Below, piece after piece: positions 30,898-37,126 of a stretch of 38,681 nucleotides of DNA. This DNA is from an uncultured Microcaldota archaeon (lineage in GTDB: Archaea > Micrarchaeota > Micrarchaeia > Anstonellales > Bilamarchaeaceae). The stretch is taken from positions 1 to 38,681 of the forward strand of contig CAILMQ010000011.1 of assembly GCA_903835385.1 (NCBI GenBank). The letters are read 5' to 3'. Made by a program: the position numbers and the translations under genes. Within the stretch, counting starts at the first letter, position 1, and the number at the start of each line of letters is the position of its first letter. The notes under the pieces are model-generated. The model was not told where the DNA came from, did no database searches, and was given only the letters and a program-made list of their open reading frames with translations.

Positions 30898-31560
30898 TCA
30901 GAATCTCTTGGACATGAAGCCGCCGACATTCCAGCCAAAGGTTCCGTCCCCGAAACTCGGATTGTGGCCGGTTTGTGTCAAATCAGCCGCGGCTCCGGCT
31001 CCCCATCCCTTCAATTCAACCCCGAGCCGCATCCTCTGCGCGCTGAAAACGTTCCCTCCGGCATCGGCATCGTTCAAAACCTCTATTTGCGTGAACAGCT
31101 TCAGGATTTTGTACAGCGAAGGGTCGTATCCCAAAATCGCAAGTGATTCGACATAGGGATTCTTGTCCAGACCCATTGTCGCAAGGGCGTAGACGCTAAG
31201 ATTTCCGGTCTTGGTGAAATACTGCATGCCTGCCCTTGGAACCGCCTTTCCGCCGAAAGCCTGGACCTCCCCTACGGCGTCCAGTCCGCCGCCCAGGTTG
31301 ATGGTCAGGTCTGCAAGAGCGAACGAACTGATTGTTCCTGTGTAATCCACAGACGGCCTCGCCCTGATGAACACGCCGAGCCTTTTCGCCACTTCGGCCG
31401 ACGCCTTCAGGTCAATGGTGGCGCTCTTGTTTCCTGCCATCAATTCGATTGAATCCGCCCTGGCCGGCTTCGGCAGCATCATGCCCGCGGCCAAAATCGA
31501 TCCAACAAGCATTCTGCCAAGTTTTCTTGTTTCCGGCTTAATGGTTTTTTTGAACTTCAT
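30898..31560 (-). CDS. Secreted beta-rich protein, possibly barrel-like
   Basis: A 220-residue protein from ATG 31560. A basic N-region and a hydrophobic core (LVGSILAAGMMLP) end at ARA-D, a typical signal-peptidase I site. The rest alternates hydrophobic and polar residues in short strands (ADLTINLGGGLDAVGEVQAF; AQRMRLGVELKGWGAGAAADL) and ends in FMSKRF with a terminal Phe, as in many bacterial outer-membrane barrels. In an archaeon such a barrel would be unusual; a secreted beta-sandwich is as likely. AT-rich TATA sequence (31592-31604) lies about 40 bases upstream. No family is recognised. Confidence 0.55.
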   Translation of the reverse strand: MKFKKTIKPETRKLGRMLVGSILAAGMMLPKPARADSIELMAGNKSATIDLKASAEVAKRLGVFIRARPSVDYTGTISSFALADLTINLGGGLDAVGEVQAFGGKAVPRAGMQYFTKTGNLSVYALATMGLDKNPYVESLAILGYDPSLYKILKLFTQIEVLNDADAGGNVFSAQRMRLGVELKGWGAGAAADLTQTGHNPSFGDGTFGWNVGGFMSKRF

Positions 31561-31591
31561 AATTATCAGCAAATACAACAATACAATTCTG

Positions 31592-31604
31592 ATATATATT
31601 ATAT
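31592..31604 (-). promoter_or_regulatory. TATA-like box of secreted protein gene
   Basis: ATATATATTATAT, the most AT-rich run of the area, lies 32-44 bases before ATG 31560. Confidence 0.4.
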
Positions 31605-31665
31605 GGTGAAGAAAAACGCAAGAAAACCGGAATATTCTTAATGTTTTTTAGGATAAGTAGTATCA

Positions 31666-32649
31666 ATGAAACTGGACAAGAAGGATAGGGACCTGCTCAC
31701 GCTTCTCTACGCAGACTCGCGCGCCAGTTTCACAGAGATGGGAAAAAGGCTCCAGCTGAGCAGCAGCACGGTGGAAAGGAGGATGCGCAGGCTGCAGGAA
31801 AGCGGCGTCATAACCCTGCTGTTCGCCAATATAAATTTCGCCAAGTTCGGCCTGAGGTCTTACCGGCTCTACTTCAAATTCGACGTTATGGACGCAAAAA
31901 CAGAGAAGGGGATGCTCACGTTGTTTGATTCCATCCCGAACACGGTCTGGGGCGTGGTGTGCGAAGGGGAGTATGACATCATATGGAGGATCATCGTGCG
32001 CGACGAGATGGACGTGCAGGATACGATAGACCTCGTCACAGAGCGCTTCGGCACCAGGATAATAGAGAAGGCGGTCGCTACAACCACGTACCAGACCTAC
32101 CTCTCGTGGAACCGCGCGTTCGGAGGCGTGCGCAAGCTCGAGTTTCCGCTCCAGCGCGCGTCAGGGATTGAAAAACTGAGCGACACGGACATGAAGATAC
32201 TCGCCGCGCTCTATGGGAACGCGCGTGCTACCACGGTAGAACTTGCGGCTCTCGTAGGCCTCACGCCGGATGCCGTGCAGTATAGGATTAAAAAACTCAC
32301 GGAAAAGGGCTTCGTCCTCGGCTACACCGCATGGTATGATGCCAAGAAGCTCGGGCTGGAATACTACAAGATCCTCTTCGGTTTCCGTGGGATGACTGCG
32401 GAGAAGGAGAAAAAATTCCTGGATTTCTGCCTTGAGCATGACGGCGTCGTGTTCCTGAACAAGACAATCGGCTCCTGGGACATAGAGCTGGATGTCATAG
32501 TGAAGGACGTGATGGAGCTGCACGGCTTCCTACTTGAGATAAAGACGAAATTCGGCCACATGATAGGCAAGCACGCGTATATCGCAGCCATAGAGGAAAG
32601 GATGCTGAATCCGCTAAGGGCAGAGCTGAAAAAAAGCCCCAGAGGGTAA
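31666..32649 (+). CDS. Tandem Lrp/AsnC-type transcription regulator
   Basis: A 327-residue protein made of two similar halves. Each starts with an AsnC-type helix-turn-helix: LDKKDRDLLTLLYADSRASFTEMGKRLQLSSSTVERRMRRLQESGVI (about 3-50) and LSDTDMKILAALYGNARATTVELAALVGLTPDAVQYRIKKLTEKGFV (about 171-218). Each is followed by a beta-alpha domain reminiscent of the RAM ligand domain. Standard Lrp proteins have one such unit (about 150 residues), so this is a fused dimer. Targets are unknown. Its last 15 bases overlap the 3' end of the convergent tRNA-Thr gene. Confidence 0.82.
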   Translation: MKLDKKDRDLLTLLYADSRASFTEMGKRLQLSSSTVERRMRRLQESGVITLLFANINFAKFGLRSYRLYFKFDVMDAKTEKGMLTLFDSIPNTVWGVVCEGEYDIIWRIIVRDEMDVQDTIDLVTERFGTRIIEKAVATTTYQTYLSWNRAFGGVRKLEFPLQRASGIEKLSDTDMKILAALYGNARATTVELAALVGLTPDAVQYRIKKLTEKGFVLGYTAWYDAKKLGLEYYKILFGFRGMTAEKEKKFLDFCLEHDGVVFLNKTIGSWDIELDVIVKDVMELHGFLLEIKTKFGHMIGKHAYIAAIEERMLNPLRAELKKSPRG

Positions 32650-32801
32650 TTGAAACCCCTGCCTCTCGCTCCCAAGCCTTTTGGCTTACGTTTCTCTTCG
32701 GGCAAAAGGCTAGGGCTTATCCAAAAGCCCTGAGGCCTGCCTTCGAAGAACGTGCGCCAAACGGATACAAGGCGAGCGCTCTACCGATGAGCTACTGGGG
32801 C
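32635..32801 (-). tRNA. tRNA-Thr(TGT) with a 95-base intron
   Basis: On the minus strand the 5' exon is 32801-32766 and the 3' exon 32670-32635. Acceptor GCCCCAG/CTGGGGC, D arm GCTC-ATCGGTA-GAGC (sharing the usual shape), anticodon stem CTCGC/GCGAG with loop CTTGTA giving TGT, and T arm GGGGT-TTCAATT-ACCCT all fit. The discriminator is T, as in archaeal tRNA-Thr. The intron (32671-32765) is at the 37/38 position and has hairpins AGGGCTT/AAGCCCT and AGCCTTTTG/CAAAAGGCT. CCA is not encoded. The 3' end lies inside the coding end of the convergent Lrp-like gene. Confidence 0.88.
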
Positions 32802-32828
32802 GGCAGCACCTGTTATCTGCGCAGGACA

Positions 32829-32837
32829 GTTTTAAAC
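32829..32837 (-). promoter_or_regulatory. TATA-like box of tRNA-Thr
   Basis: GTTTTAAAC, palindromic, lies 28-36 bases upstream of the tRNA 5' end. It could also serve the OB-fold gene in the other direction with a leader, although ATTTTTAATC (32851-32860) is closer to that gene. Confidence 0.4.
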
Positions 32838-32897
32838 TCCTATACTTATGATTTTTAATCATTCCCATTTTACAAGTAAAAGGTAAGAGGTGTGTTA

Positions 32898-33182
32898 ATG
32901 ACCATTAGCGAACTTAAGCCTGGCACCGGCAGCGTGAACCTCGATGTGGAGGTCGTTTCCATAGACGCGGCCAGGGAGATAAACAAATACGGCCGCAAGC
33001 TCAGGGTGGCGAACGCCACGATAAAGGACGAAAGCGGCACCATAACGCTCGTGCTCTGGAACGAGCAGATAGACCTCGTGAAAGAGGGCTCGAAGCTGAA
33101 AATAGAGAACGGCTACGTCAACGAATGGCAGGGAACCCCGCAGCTCACGCTCGGCAAGTTCGGCAAGATGACCGTGCTCTAG
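32898..33182 (+). CDS. Single OB-fold protein (RPA/SSB-like)
   Basis: A 94-residue protein with one OB fold. It has the pattern of archaeal and SOSS-B type single-strand DNA-binding proteins: ISELKPGTGSVNLDVEVVSID, KLRVANATIKDESGTITLVLWNEQIDLVKEGSKLKIENGYVNEWQGTPQLTLG. It probably binds single-stranded DNA or RNA. ATG 32898 is preferred to GTG 32892 because of AGAGGTG upstream. Unlike longer RPAs it lacks a zinc finger or extra OB folds. Its end overlaps the convergent pilin-like gene by four bases. Confidence 0.83.
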   Translation: MTISELKPGTGSVNLDVEVVSIDAAREINKYGRKLRVANATIKDESGTITLVLWNEQIDLVKEGSKLKIENGYVNEWQGTPQLTLGKFGKMTVL

Positions 33183-33574
33183 GGAAATGCGGCAACGGAC
33201 ACCCTCCCATCCTCATTTTTTACTTCCACTTTGCCATGGAGCGAGTCCGCGCTGTTGACCGGGCAGAAGGTCTTCCGCGAGAGCGACAGGCCATATTGCG
33301 AGTCCTGGAATTCCGCGTAGTGCATGGCGCCGCTTTGCCCGCCAGACACATCAACGGCCTGTTTCACATAGACCATGCGGCTGTTGCCGGCCCCCAGCGC
33401 GCACACCTCGTCCATGGCATTGCCCAAATCTATTGCCGAGCTTTTGAACAGCAGGGCCGCGTATGCCCTGGCCGAGGAATCCCTGATGTGCGCCAGGGCG
33501 AGCACCGAGAACGATATGAGTGAGAGTGCGATGACGGAAAGAAGAAGATACTCCACGGTCACCTGGGCCCTCAT
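33179..33574 (-). CDS. Class III signal-peptide (pilin-like) protein
   Basis: A 131-residue protein starting MRAQVTVEYLLLSVIALSLISFSVLAL: short basic leader, Q at the processing point, Glu after it, then a hydrophobic helix. The mature region has helix-forming Ala/Ser and two Cys. It begins one base after the stop of another pilin-like gene and is surely cotranscribed with it. Role is inferred from the signal peptide. Confidence 0.8.
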   Translation of the reverse strand: MRAQVTVEYLLLSVIALSLISFSVLALAHIRDSSARAYAALLFKSSAIDLGNAMDEVCALGAGNSRMVYVKQAVDVSGGQSGAMHYAEFQDSQYGLSLSRKTFCPVNSADSLHGKVEVKNEDGRVSVAAFP

Positions 33575-33575
33575 G

Positions 33576-33845
33576 CTAATCGCAGACGTAATCGCCCGAG
33601 CCGCCGCTGCAGCCGGGGTCGGGGCATCCGCAGCTGTCGCTGAGGCACCCCTCGTCCTTCACGCAGAATTCCCCTGCCTTCGCCTTCATGGATTTTTCAG
33701 CCATGGACCCTATTTCCTGAGACTGGTTGCCGACCTGCTCGGAAGACGCCTTGGCCGTTGATATGAGCCTCGTGGCTGCTATGGCAACGACTGCGACCAC
33801 TACCGCTATCAGAATGAGCATCTCGGCAGACAGCTGGCCTTTCAT
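33576..33845 (-). CDS. Class III signal-peptide protein with Cys-rich tail
   Basis: An 89-residue protein starting MKGQLSAEMLILIAVVVAVVAIAATRLI, a class III signal peptide. After a helical stalk (STAKASSEQVGNQSQEIGSMAEKSMKAKAGEF) the C-terminus holds seven cysteines (CVKDEGCLSDSCGCPDPGCSGGSGDYVCD), likely a disulfide-knotted or metal-binding tip. ATG 33845 is chosen; GGTGGGATGC lies before it. It is the first gene of a two-pilin operon. Confidence 0.8.
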   Translation of the reverse strand: MKGQLSAEMLILIAVVVAVVAIAATRLISTAKASSEQVGNQSQEIGSMAEKSMKAKAGEFCVKDEGCLSDSCGCPDPGCSGGSGDYVCD

Positions 33846-33865
33846 GCATCCCACCCCCAGGGGGG

Positions 33866-33888
33866 ATAAGGGTAAAAAAGTTTTTTAA
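33866..33888 (-). promoter_or_regulatory. Promoter of the two-pilin operon
   Basis: CTTAAAAAACTTTTTTACCC on the minus strand provides an AT box 25-40 bases upstream of ATG 33845, followed by CCCCCC/GGGGG near the ribosome binding site. The T run could instead end a minus-strand transcript coming from the hairpin array. Confidence 0.35.
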
Positions 33889-33962
33889 GGCTTTGTGTGG
33901 CTGGGCATAACTTAGGCATTCTCATTATTAGAGAACCGTCGTCTTGCCGCGACCGGCGCCCA

Positions 33963-34113
33963 CTTATTCGGCGCTCCGAATAAGGGGGCACCATGTTGCC
34001 CGGCAACATGATTGTGCCCGCACAAAGGCGGGCATGTGGTCGTCCCCGTACAAACTCGTGCTCCGTCCGGAGCCACGAAGTGGCGAGGACCCTTGCCCGG
34101 TCCGCCGGGCAAG
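33963..34113. repeat. Second array of five short hairpins
   Basis: The 316-base gap between the pilin operon and the PAC2 gene has no credible gene. It holds CTTATTCGG/CCGAATAAG (33963-33984), CATGTTGC/GCAACATG (33992-34010), TGCCCGC/GCGGGCA (34015-34034), CGTGCTCC/GGAGCCACG with one bulge (34057-34077) and CTTGCCCGG/CCGGGCAAG (34092-34113). GACCG (33951-33955) and CGGTC (34114-34118) could close the whole set. The layout closely parallels the array at 4658-4780, with different stem sequences. A smaller hairpin (TTCTC/GAGAA) sits at about 33919-33935. Confidence 0.6.
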
Positions 34114-34161
34114 CGGTCAGTCGTCGGGGCTTGGCTTCTGCACGAATTTCAAGCGCTTTCA

Positions 34162-34917
34162 CTACCGTATGTAGGAAACGCCCTTGGGCGACTCGAAGGG
34201 GGCGACCATGGACTTCTGGATTTCCTCCTCTATCCTCTTGAGCATTTTCTCGCTCTCCTTGGCCTTCTGGTCCAGCCTCTTGAGGTCCACGGGTATCTGG
34301 AAGTAGCTTGACAGCAGCTTCACGATGTTCCTGGCCGAGGCCGTGTCCACATAGCCACCGTGGGTCTCGCCCATGAGGCATACGCCCTTGAAGCCGCGCA
34401 GCTTGCCGATGGCGGGCAGGAGCCCGGCCACGCCCACTATGGAGCCCTTGGCCTCCCCGAATATCACGCCATGCTTCTTGAAGCCGGACAGCATCTCCTT
34501 GTGGGTGGTCACGGCGAACACCCGCCGTTCCTCGCTTATCTTGCCTGTGCTGTAGCCGCCGACGCTCATTATCCGGGTCACGCCGACTTTCTTCGCATAA
34601 TCGAGGATGTAGTCCACGACTTCGTACTGCCCGATGGAGGACATGGCCTGCACGTCCCCGACCAGGATGAGGAATTCGTTCTTGCCGTCGCGGTACTCGT
34701 AGAAGCTGTTCTTGATGAGCCGCAGGCCGCCCTTCTTGGTCATGAAGACCTGGTGCGGGAAGTGGTGCGAGTAGAGGTTGGCGACCTTCTTCGCCTTGAG
34801 CTCCTCCACCAGGTAGCGGCCCACGACCTGGCCTATTAGCCCTATGCCCGGAAGCCCGGTTATGAGCACGCCGTCCTTGAACTTTATTTTTCTTTTCTCG
34901 ACGATTTCAGTCTTCAT
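34162..34917 (-). CDS. PAC2-family (proteasome assembly chaperone-like) protein
   Basis: About 251 residues from MKTEIVEKRKIKFKDGVLITGLPGIGLIGQVVGRYLVEELKAK, the PAC2/DUF75 N-terminus, followed by the conserved LILVGDVQAMSSIGQYEVVDYILDYAKK and TRIMSVGGYSTG. A helical tail (DLKRLDQKAKESEKMLKRIEEEI) ends it. Members are related to proteasome assembly chaperones; the archaeal role is not firmly known. AAGGTG lies seven bases before ATG 34917. It overlaps the end of nop10 by eleven bases, the common archaeal arrangement. Confidence 0.87.
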   Translation of the reverse strand: MKTEIVEKRKIKFKDGVLITGLPGIGLIGQVVGRYLVEELKAKKVANLYSHHFPHQVFMTKKGGLRLIKNSFYEYRDGKNEFLILVGDVQAMSSIGQYEVVDYILDYAKKVGVTRIMSVGGYSTGKISEERRVFAVTTHKEMLSGFKKHGVIFGEAKGSIVGVAGLLPAIGKLRGFKGVCLMGETHGGYVDTASARNIVKLLSSYFQIPVDLKRLDQKAKESEKMLKRIEEEIQKSMVAPFESPKGVSYIR

Positions 34918-35065
34918 AAGAAACACCTTTCCATCTTCTCCTGTAATCGCCGTAGCGGTCGTTCGGGTCATAGCCGGCCGGGTGGCCGGAAGCCGCCGGC
35001 TTCCCGCAGTGCGCGTTGCCGAGCGTATAGTTGCCGCAGACCGCACATTTACGGAGCTTTTTCAT
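34907..35065 (-). CDS. nop10: Nop10, H/ACA RNP component, with one zinc Cys missing
   Basis: A 52-residue protein MKKLRKCAVCGNYTLGNAHCGK... to GHPAGYDPNDRYGDYRRRWKGV. The YTL motif and the PxDxYGxYRRRWK tail identify Nop10, which holds Cbf5 in pseudouridylation complexes. The first zinc pair CAVC is present. The second pair, normally CPxC, is reduced to NAHC with a shorter loop, leaving three Cys and a nearby His. ATG 35065 replaces the track's 35089 start. Confidence 0.88.
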   Translation of the reverse strand: MKKLRKCAVCGNYTLGNAHCGKPAASGHPAGYDPNDRYGDYRRRWKGVSYED

Positions 35066-35112
35066 GTGATACCATCCACTCTCCGGCAAGGATTAAAATA
35101 GATGGGGCTTGC

Positions 35113-35871
35113 TCAGGATTTTTCCAGCTCGAAACCGAAATCGCAGGTGCATTTTTCGGCCGCAGCCTGCATCTTCTCGATTATCTTCGCAAGCCGCTTC
35201 TCCCCGTCCTTGTAATTCGCCGCGGTGAGCTGTATCCTGTAGCGCGGGGCGCCGAGATAGTGCACTTCAACGCCCTCTTCCTCCGGGCCGAGCACCTTCT
35301 TTATGTCGTCCACGCCGTCCATGCCCCAGCAGGCCAGGTTGATCATCCCGGAAACTTCCACCGTGGGCCTCTTGATGTTCTTCTCCGCTATGGCGATGAT
35401 TTCGGCCTTGACCGCGTCCGGCACCGCAAGATTTTTCAGGCCTTCCTCCTTCTTCTCGAAGGCCACGGCGAATGCGGACCAGACGTCGCCGAACTCCTTT
35501 GTGAGCAGTTCCGCCGCCTCTTCTGGCTTGAGCTTGGACTTGGAATTCTTGAGCACGAGCGAGAGCAGCTTCTCCGCCCTCTTCTCGGTGCGGATTATTT
35601 CGAGCTTGCCCTTTTTCTCCTCCTCGTTGACGCGCTTGAGCGAGACGTCGACCTGGTTCTTCTCCCTGTCCACGCGGTGTATCTTCGCAACGTGGCGCTG
35701 GCCCTCGGAGATGAACTCGTGGATGTTCTTTATCCACCTGGGGGCGATTTCAGAGACGTGGAGGAACGCCTCCAGGTTGCCGTATTCCGGGAGCACGCAG
35801 AACGCACCATAGGGCATGATTTTCTTTATGACCACTATGACGAGCTCGTCCGGCTCCGGAAACTCCACCAT
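35113..35871 (-). CDS. Translation initiation factor aIF2 alpha
   Basis: A 252-residue protein with an N-terminal S1 domain (VIVVIKKIMPYGAFCVLPEYGNLEAFLHVSEIAPRWIKNI, then DVSLKRVNEEEK), a helical middle domain, and a C-terminal alpha-beta domain (VEVHYLGAPRYRIQLTAANYKDGEKRL). With beta and gamma subunits it carries initiator tRNA to the ribosome. The Ser loop region reads VSEIAPRWIKNI. It starts directly after the S27e stop (TGAATG). Confidence 0.94.
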   Translation of the reverse strand: MVEFPEPDELVIVVIKKIMPYGAFCVLPEYGNLEAFLHVSEIAPRWIKNIHEFISEGQRHVAKIHRVDREKNQVDVSLKRVNEEEKKGKLEIIRTEKRAEKLLSLVLKNSKSKLKPEEAAELLTKEFGDVWSAFAVAFEKKEEGLKNLAVPDAVKAEIIAIAEKNIKRPTVEVSGMINLACWGMDGVDDIKKVLGPEEEGVEVHYLGAPRYRIQLTAANYKDGEKRLAKIIEKMQAAAEKCTCDFGFELEKS

Positions 35872-36036
35872 TCATCCCAACTCCTTCACAATGTCCCCGT
35901 GTATGATGGCCTCGCCGCCGGCCGGGTGCGCCAGTGGCTCGCTGCACTTTGCGCAGTTGACCACTGAGGTCGCATGGGAAAATATCTTCTGCTCGTTTCC
36001 GCATTTGCATTTCACAAGAAAGAACTTGCCTGCCAT
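35872..36036 (-). CDS. rps27e: Ribosomal protein S27e
   Basis: A 54-residue small-subunit protein not in the ORF track. It reads MAGKFFLVKCKCGNEQKIFSHATSVVNCAKCSEPLAHPAGG..., with both zinc pairs (CKC-G and CAKC) and the FSHATSVVNC family core. The first pair is CKC, one residue shorter than the usual CPxC, so the first zinc pair is slightly altered. It lies between L44e and aIF2 alpha, the usual archaeal order. Confidence 0.92.
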   Translation of the reverse strand: MAGKFFLVKCKCGNEQKIFSHATSVVNCAKCSEPLAHPAGGEAIIHGDIVKELG

Positions 36037-36045
36037 TGCAACACC

Positions 36046-36324
36046 TCACTTGAGCTCGATTTTCTTCTTGGTCCTGGTTCCGACCGTGCGCTGGTGCTTC
36101 TTCTTGCACGTGGAGCACTCCAGCATGAGCACCTGCCTCTTGCCCTGCTTCTTCACGGTCTTCTCGCCTGCGACCTTGCCGCCGTGGCCGAGCAGGCTCC
36201 TCTCGTGGGCGCGGTTTCCCGCGGCCAAGGTCCTGGCCCTGCCTTTGCTCACAAGCCTCACTTTGTGCGCCTGGTGCGACTTGCAGTATGGGCAATATGT
36301 TCTCGTTTCCTTCGGGAATTTCAT
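36046..36324 (-). CDS. rpl44e: Ribosomal protein L44e
   Basis: A 92-residue protein starting MKFPKETRTYCPYCKSHQAHKVRLVSKGRARTLA, with the second zinc pair in LMLECSTCKKKHQRTVGTRTKKKIEL. Both pairs are intact. It is a large-subunit E-site protein. ATG 36324 has GAGAGGTT eight bases upstream; the track's longer form from 36360 is less likely. Confidence 0.94.
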   Translation of the reverse strand: MKFPKETRTYCPYCKSHQAHKVRLVSKGRARTLAAGNRAHERSLLGHGGKVAGEKTVKKQGKRQVLMLECSTCKKKHQRTVGTRTKKKIELK

Positions 36325-36378
36325 CTTCTCAACCTCTCTTTTTTTCGCTAAAGCAGCCACACATGGCCGGAAGGAACT

Positions 36379-36897
36379 TTAGAGAAGCTCCGCCAGCCTG
36401 GATTTGAGCAGCCAGTCGGCCTCGGACATCGGCAGGATGCGCTCCTCGCCGGTCCGGAAGGGCCCGTAGACCGCCTTGTCAATGCCGCTATATGCTTCGA
36501 TGTCCTTTAATATCCTTACTTTCCGCGTGCTCGGGGCAGAACCGGCCTCGCGGCCATTGTTCCAGATGTCCGACACCCGCGCGCGGGAGGACGCTATCCT
36601 GTCCGCCAGCTCGCCCAGCAGGCCCGCCTCGTCCCTGGTGAGGCTAGGCGAGTCCCTCTCGCCGCGCACGGCCATGAGCACGATTTTCTCCTCGCGCTTC
36701 ATCTGGATGGCGGCGACGATTTTCCTTGCGTTCTCGTACTCCTTTATGGCGAGTATGGAGCCGGAATCCAGCGCCGCCTGCTTCCGGTCCGCTATGAGTT
36801 TCGCCGCGTCCTCGTAGAACGCCGGTTCGAGCCGGACTACTGCTGCGGACTCGGACTCCTTCTTCTGTATGTCCCGCAGCAAGACGTAGTTAAGCAT
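36379..36897 (-). CDS. GINS complex subunit (Gins51/Gins15 type)
   Basis: A 172-residue protein. It begins MLNYVLLRDIQKKESESAAVVRLEPAFYEDAAKLIADR, and continues with LAIKEYENARKIVAAIQMKREEKIVLMA, the helical A-domain of archaeal GINS. The small B-domain may be the KVRILKDIEAYSGIDKAVYGPF end. GINS activates the MCM helicase. It precedes L44e, a common archaeal arrangement. GGGAG lies upstream of ATG 36897. Confidence 0.87.
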   Translation of the reverse strand: MLNYVLLRDIQKKESESAAVVRLEPAFYEDAAKLIADRKQAALDSGSILAIKEYENARKIVAAIQMKREEKIVLMAVRGERDSPSLTRDEAGLLGELADRIASSRARVSDIWNNGREAGSAPSTRKVRILKDIEAYSGIDKAVYGPFRTGEERILPMSEADWLLKSRLAELL

Positions 36898-36987
36898 CGT
36901 TCTCCCAAAAGATGGTTTTGCGGGCAGGGGTTTTTATTGGTTCGTGGAAGTTGCAGAAACGGAAACAAACGAAACAAAAAAATCCAT

Positions 36988-37060
36988 GCACGTTCGCGTG
37001 CGCGCGCATCCGAGCGTTCGAGTGCGTGGTTCGGGCGTCCGGGCGCCGTGTTTTTTTTGC
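36988..37060. other. Intergenic region with TTCG hairpin and T8 loop
   Basis: The 229 bases between GINS and the next gene hold GCACG-TTCG-CGTGC (36988-37001) and CCGTG/CACGG closing a loop with eight T (about 37046-37064), with repeated GTTCG/GTGCG words between. No gene is seen. The features may be terminators or part of the divergent promoters. Confidence 0.3.
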
Positions 37061-37095
37061 ACGGTCACGAGATACGAATATAGAGAAACAATAAC

Positions 37096-37107
37096 AAATT
37101 TAAATCG
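37096..37107 (+). promoter_or_regulatory. TATA-like box of the repeat-protein gene
   Basis: AAATTTAAATCG lies 20-31 bases before ATG 37127, consistent with a leaderless mRNA. Confidence 0.5.
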
Positions 37108-37126
37108 TTCCCAATAAGATAAAATT

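Noticed and set aside
34060-34095. GAAGTGGCGAGGACC resembling part of the 91-base element
   Set aside because: Only about ten bases match, and the partner arm differs; it belongs to a hairpin of the array.
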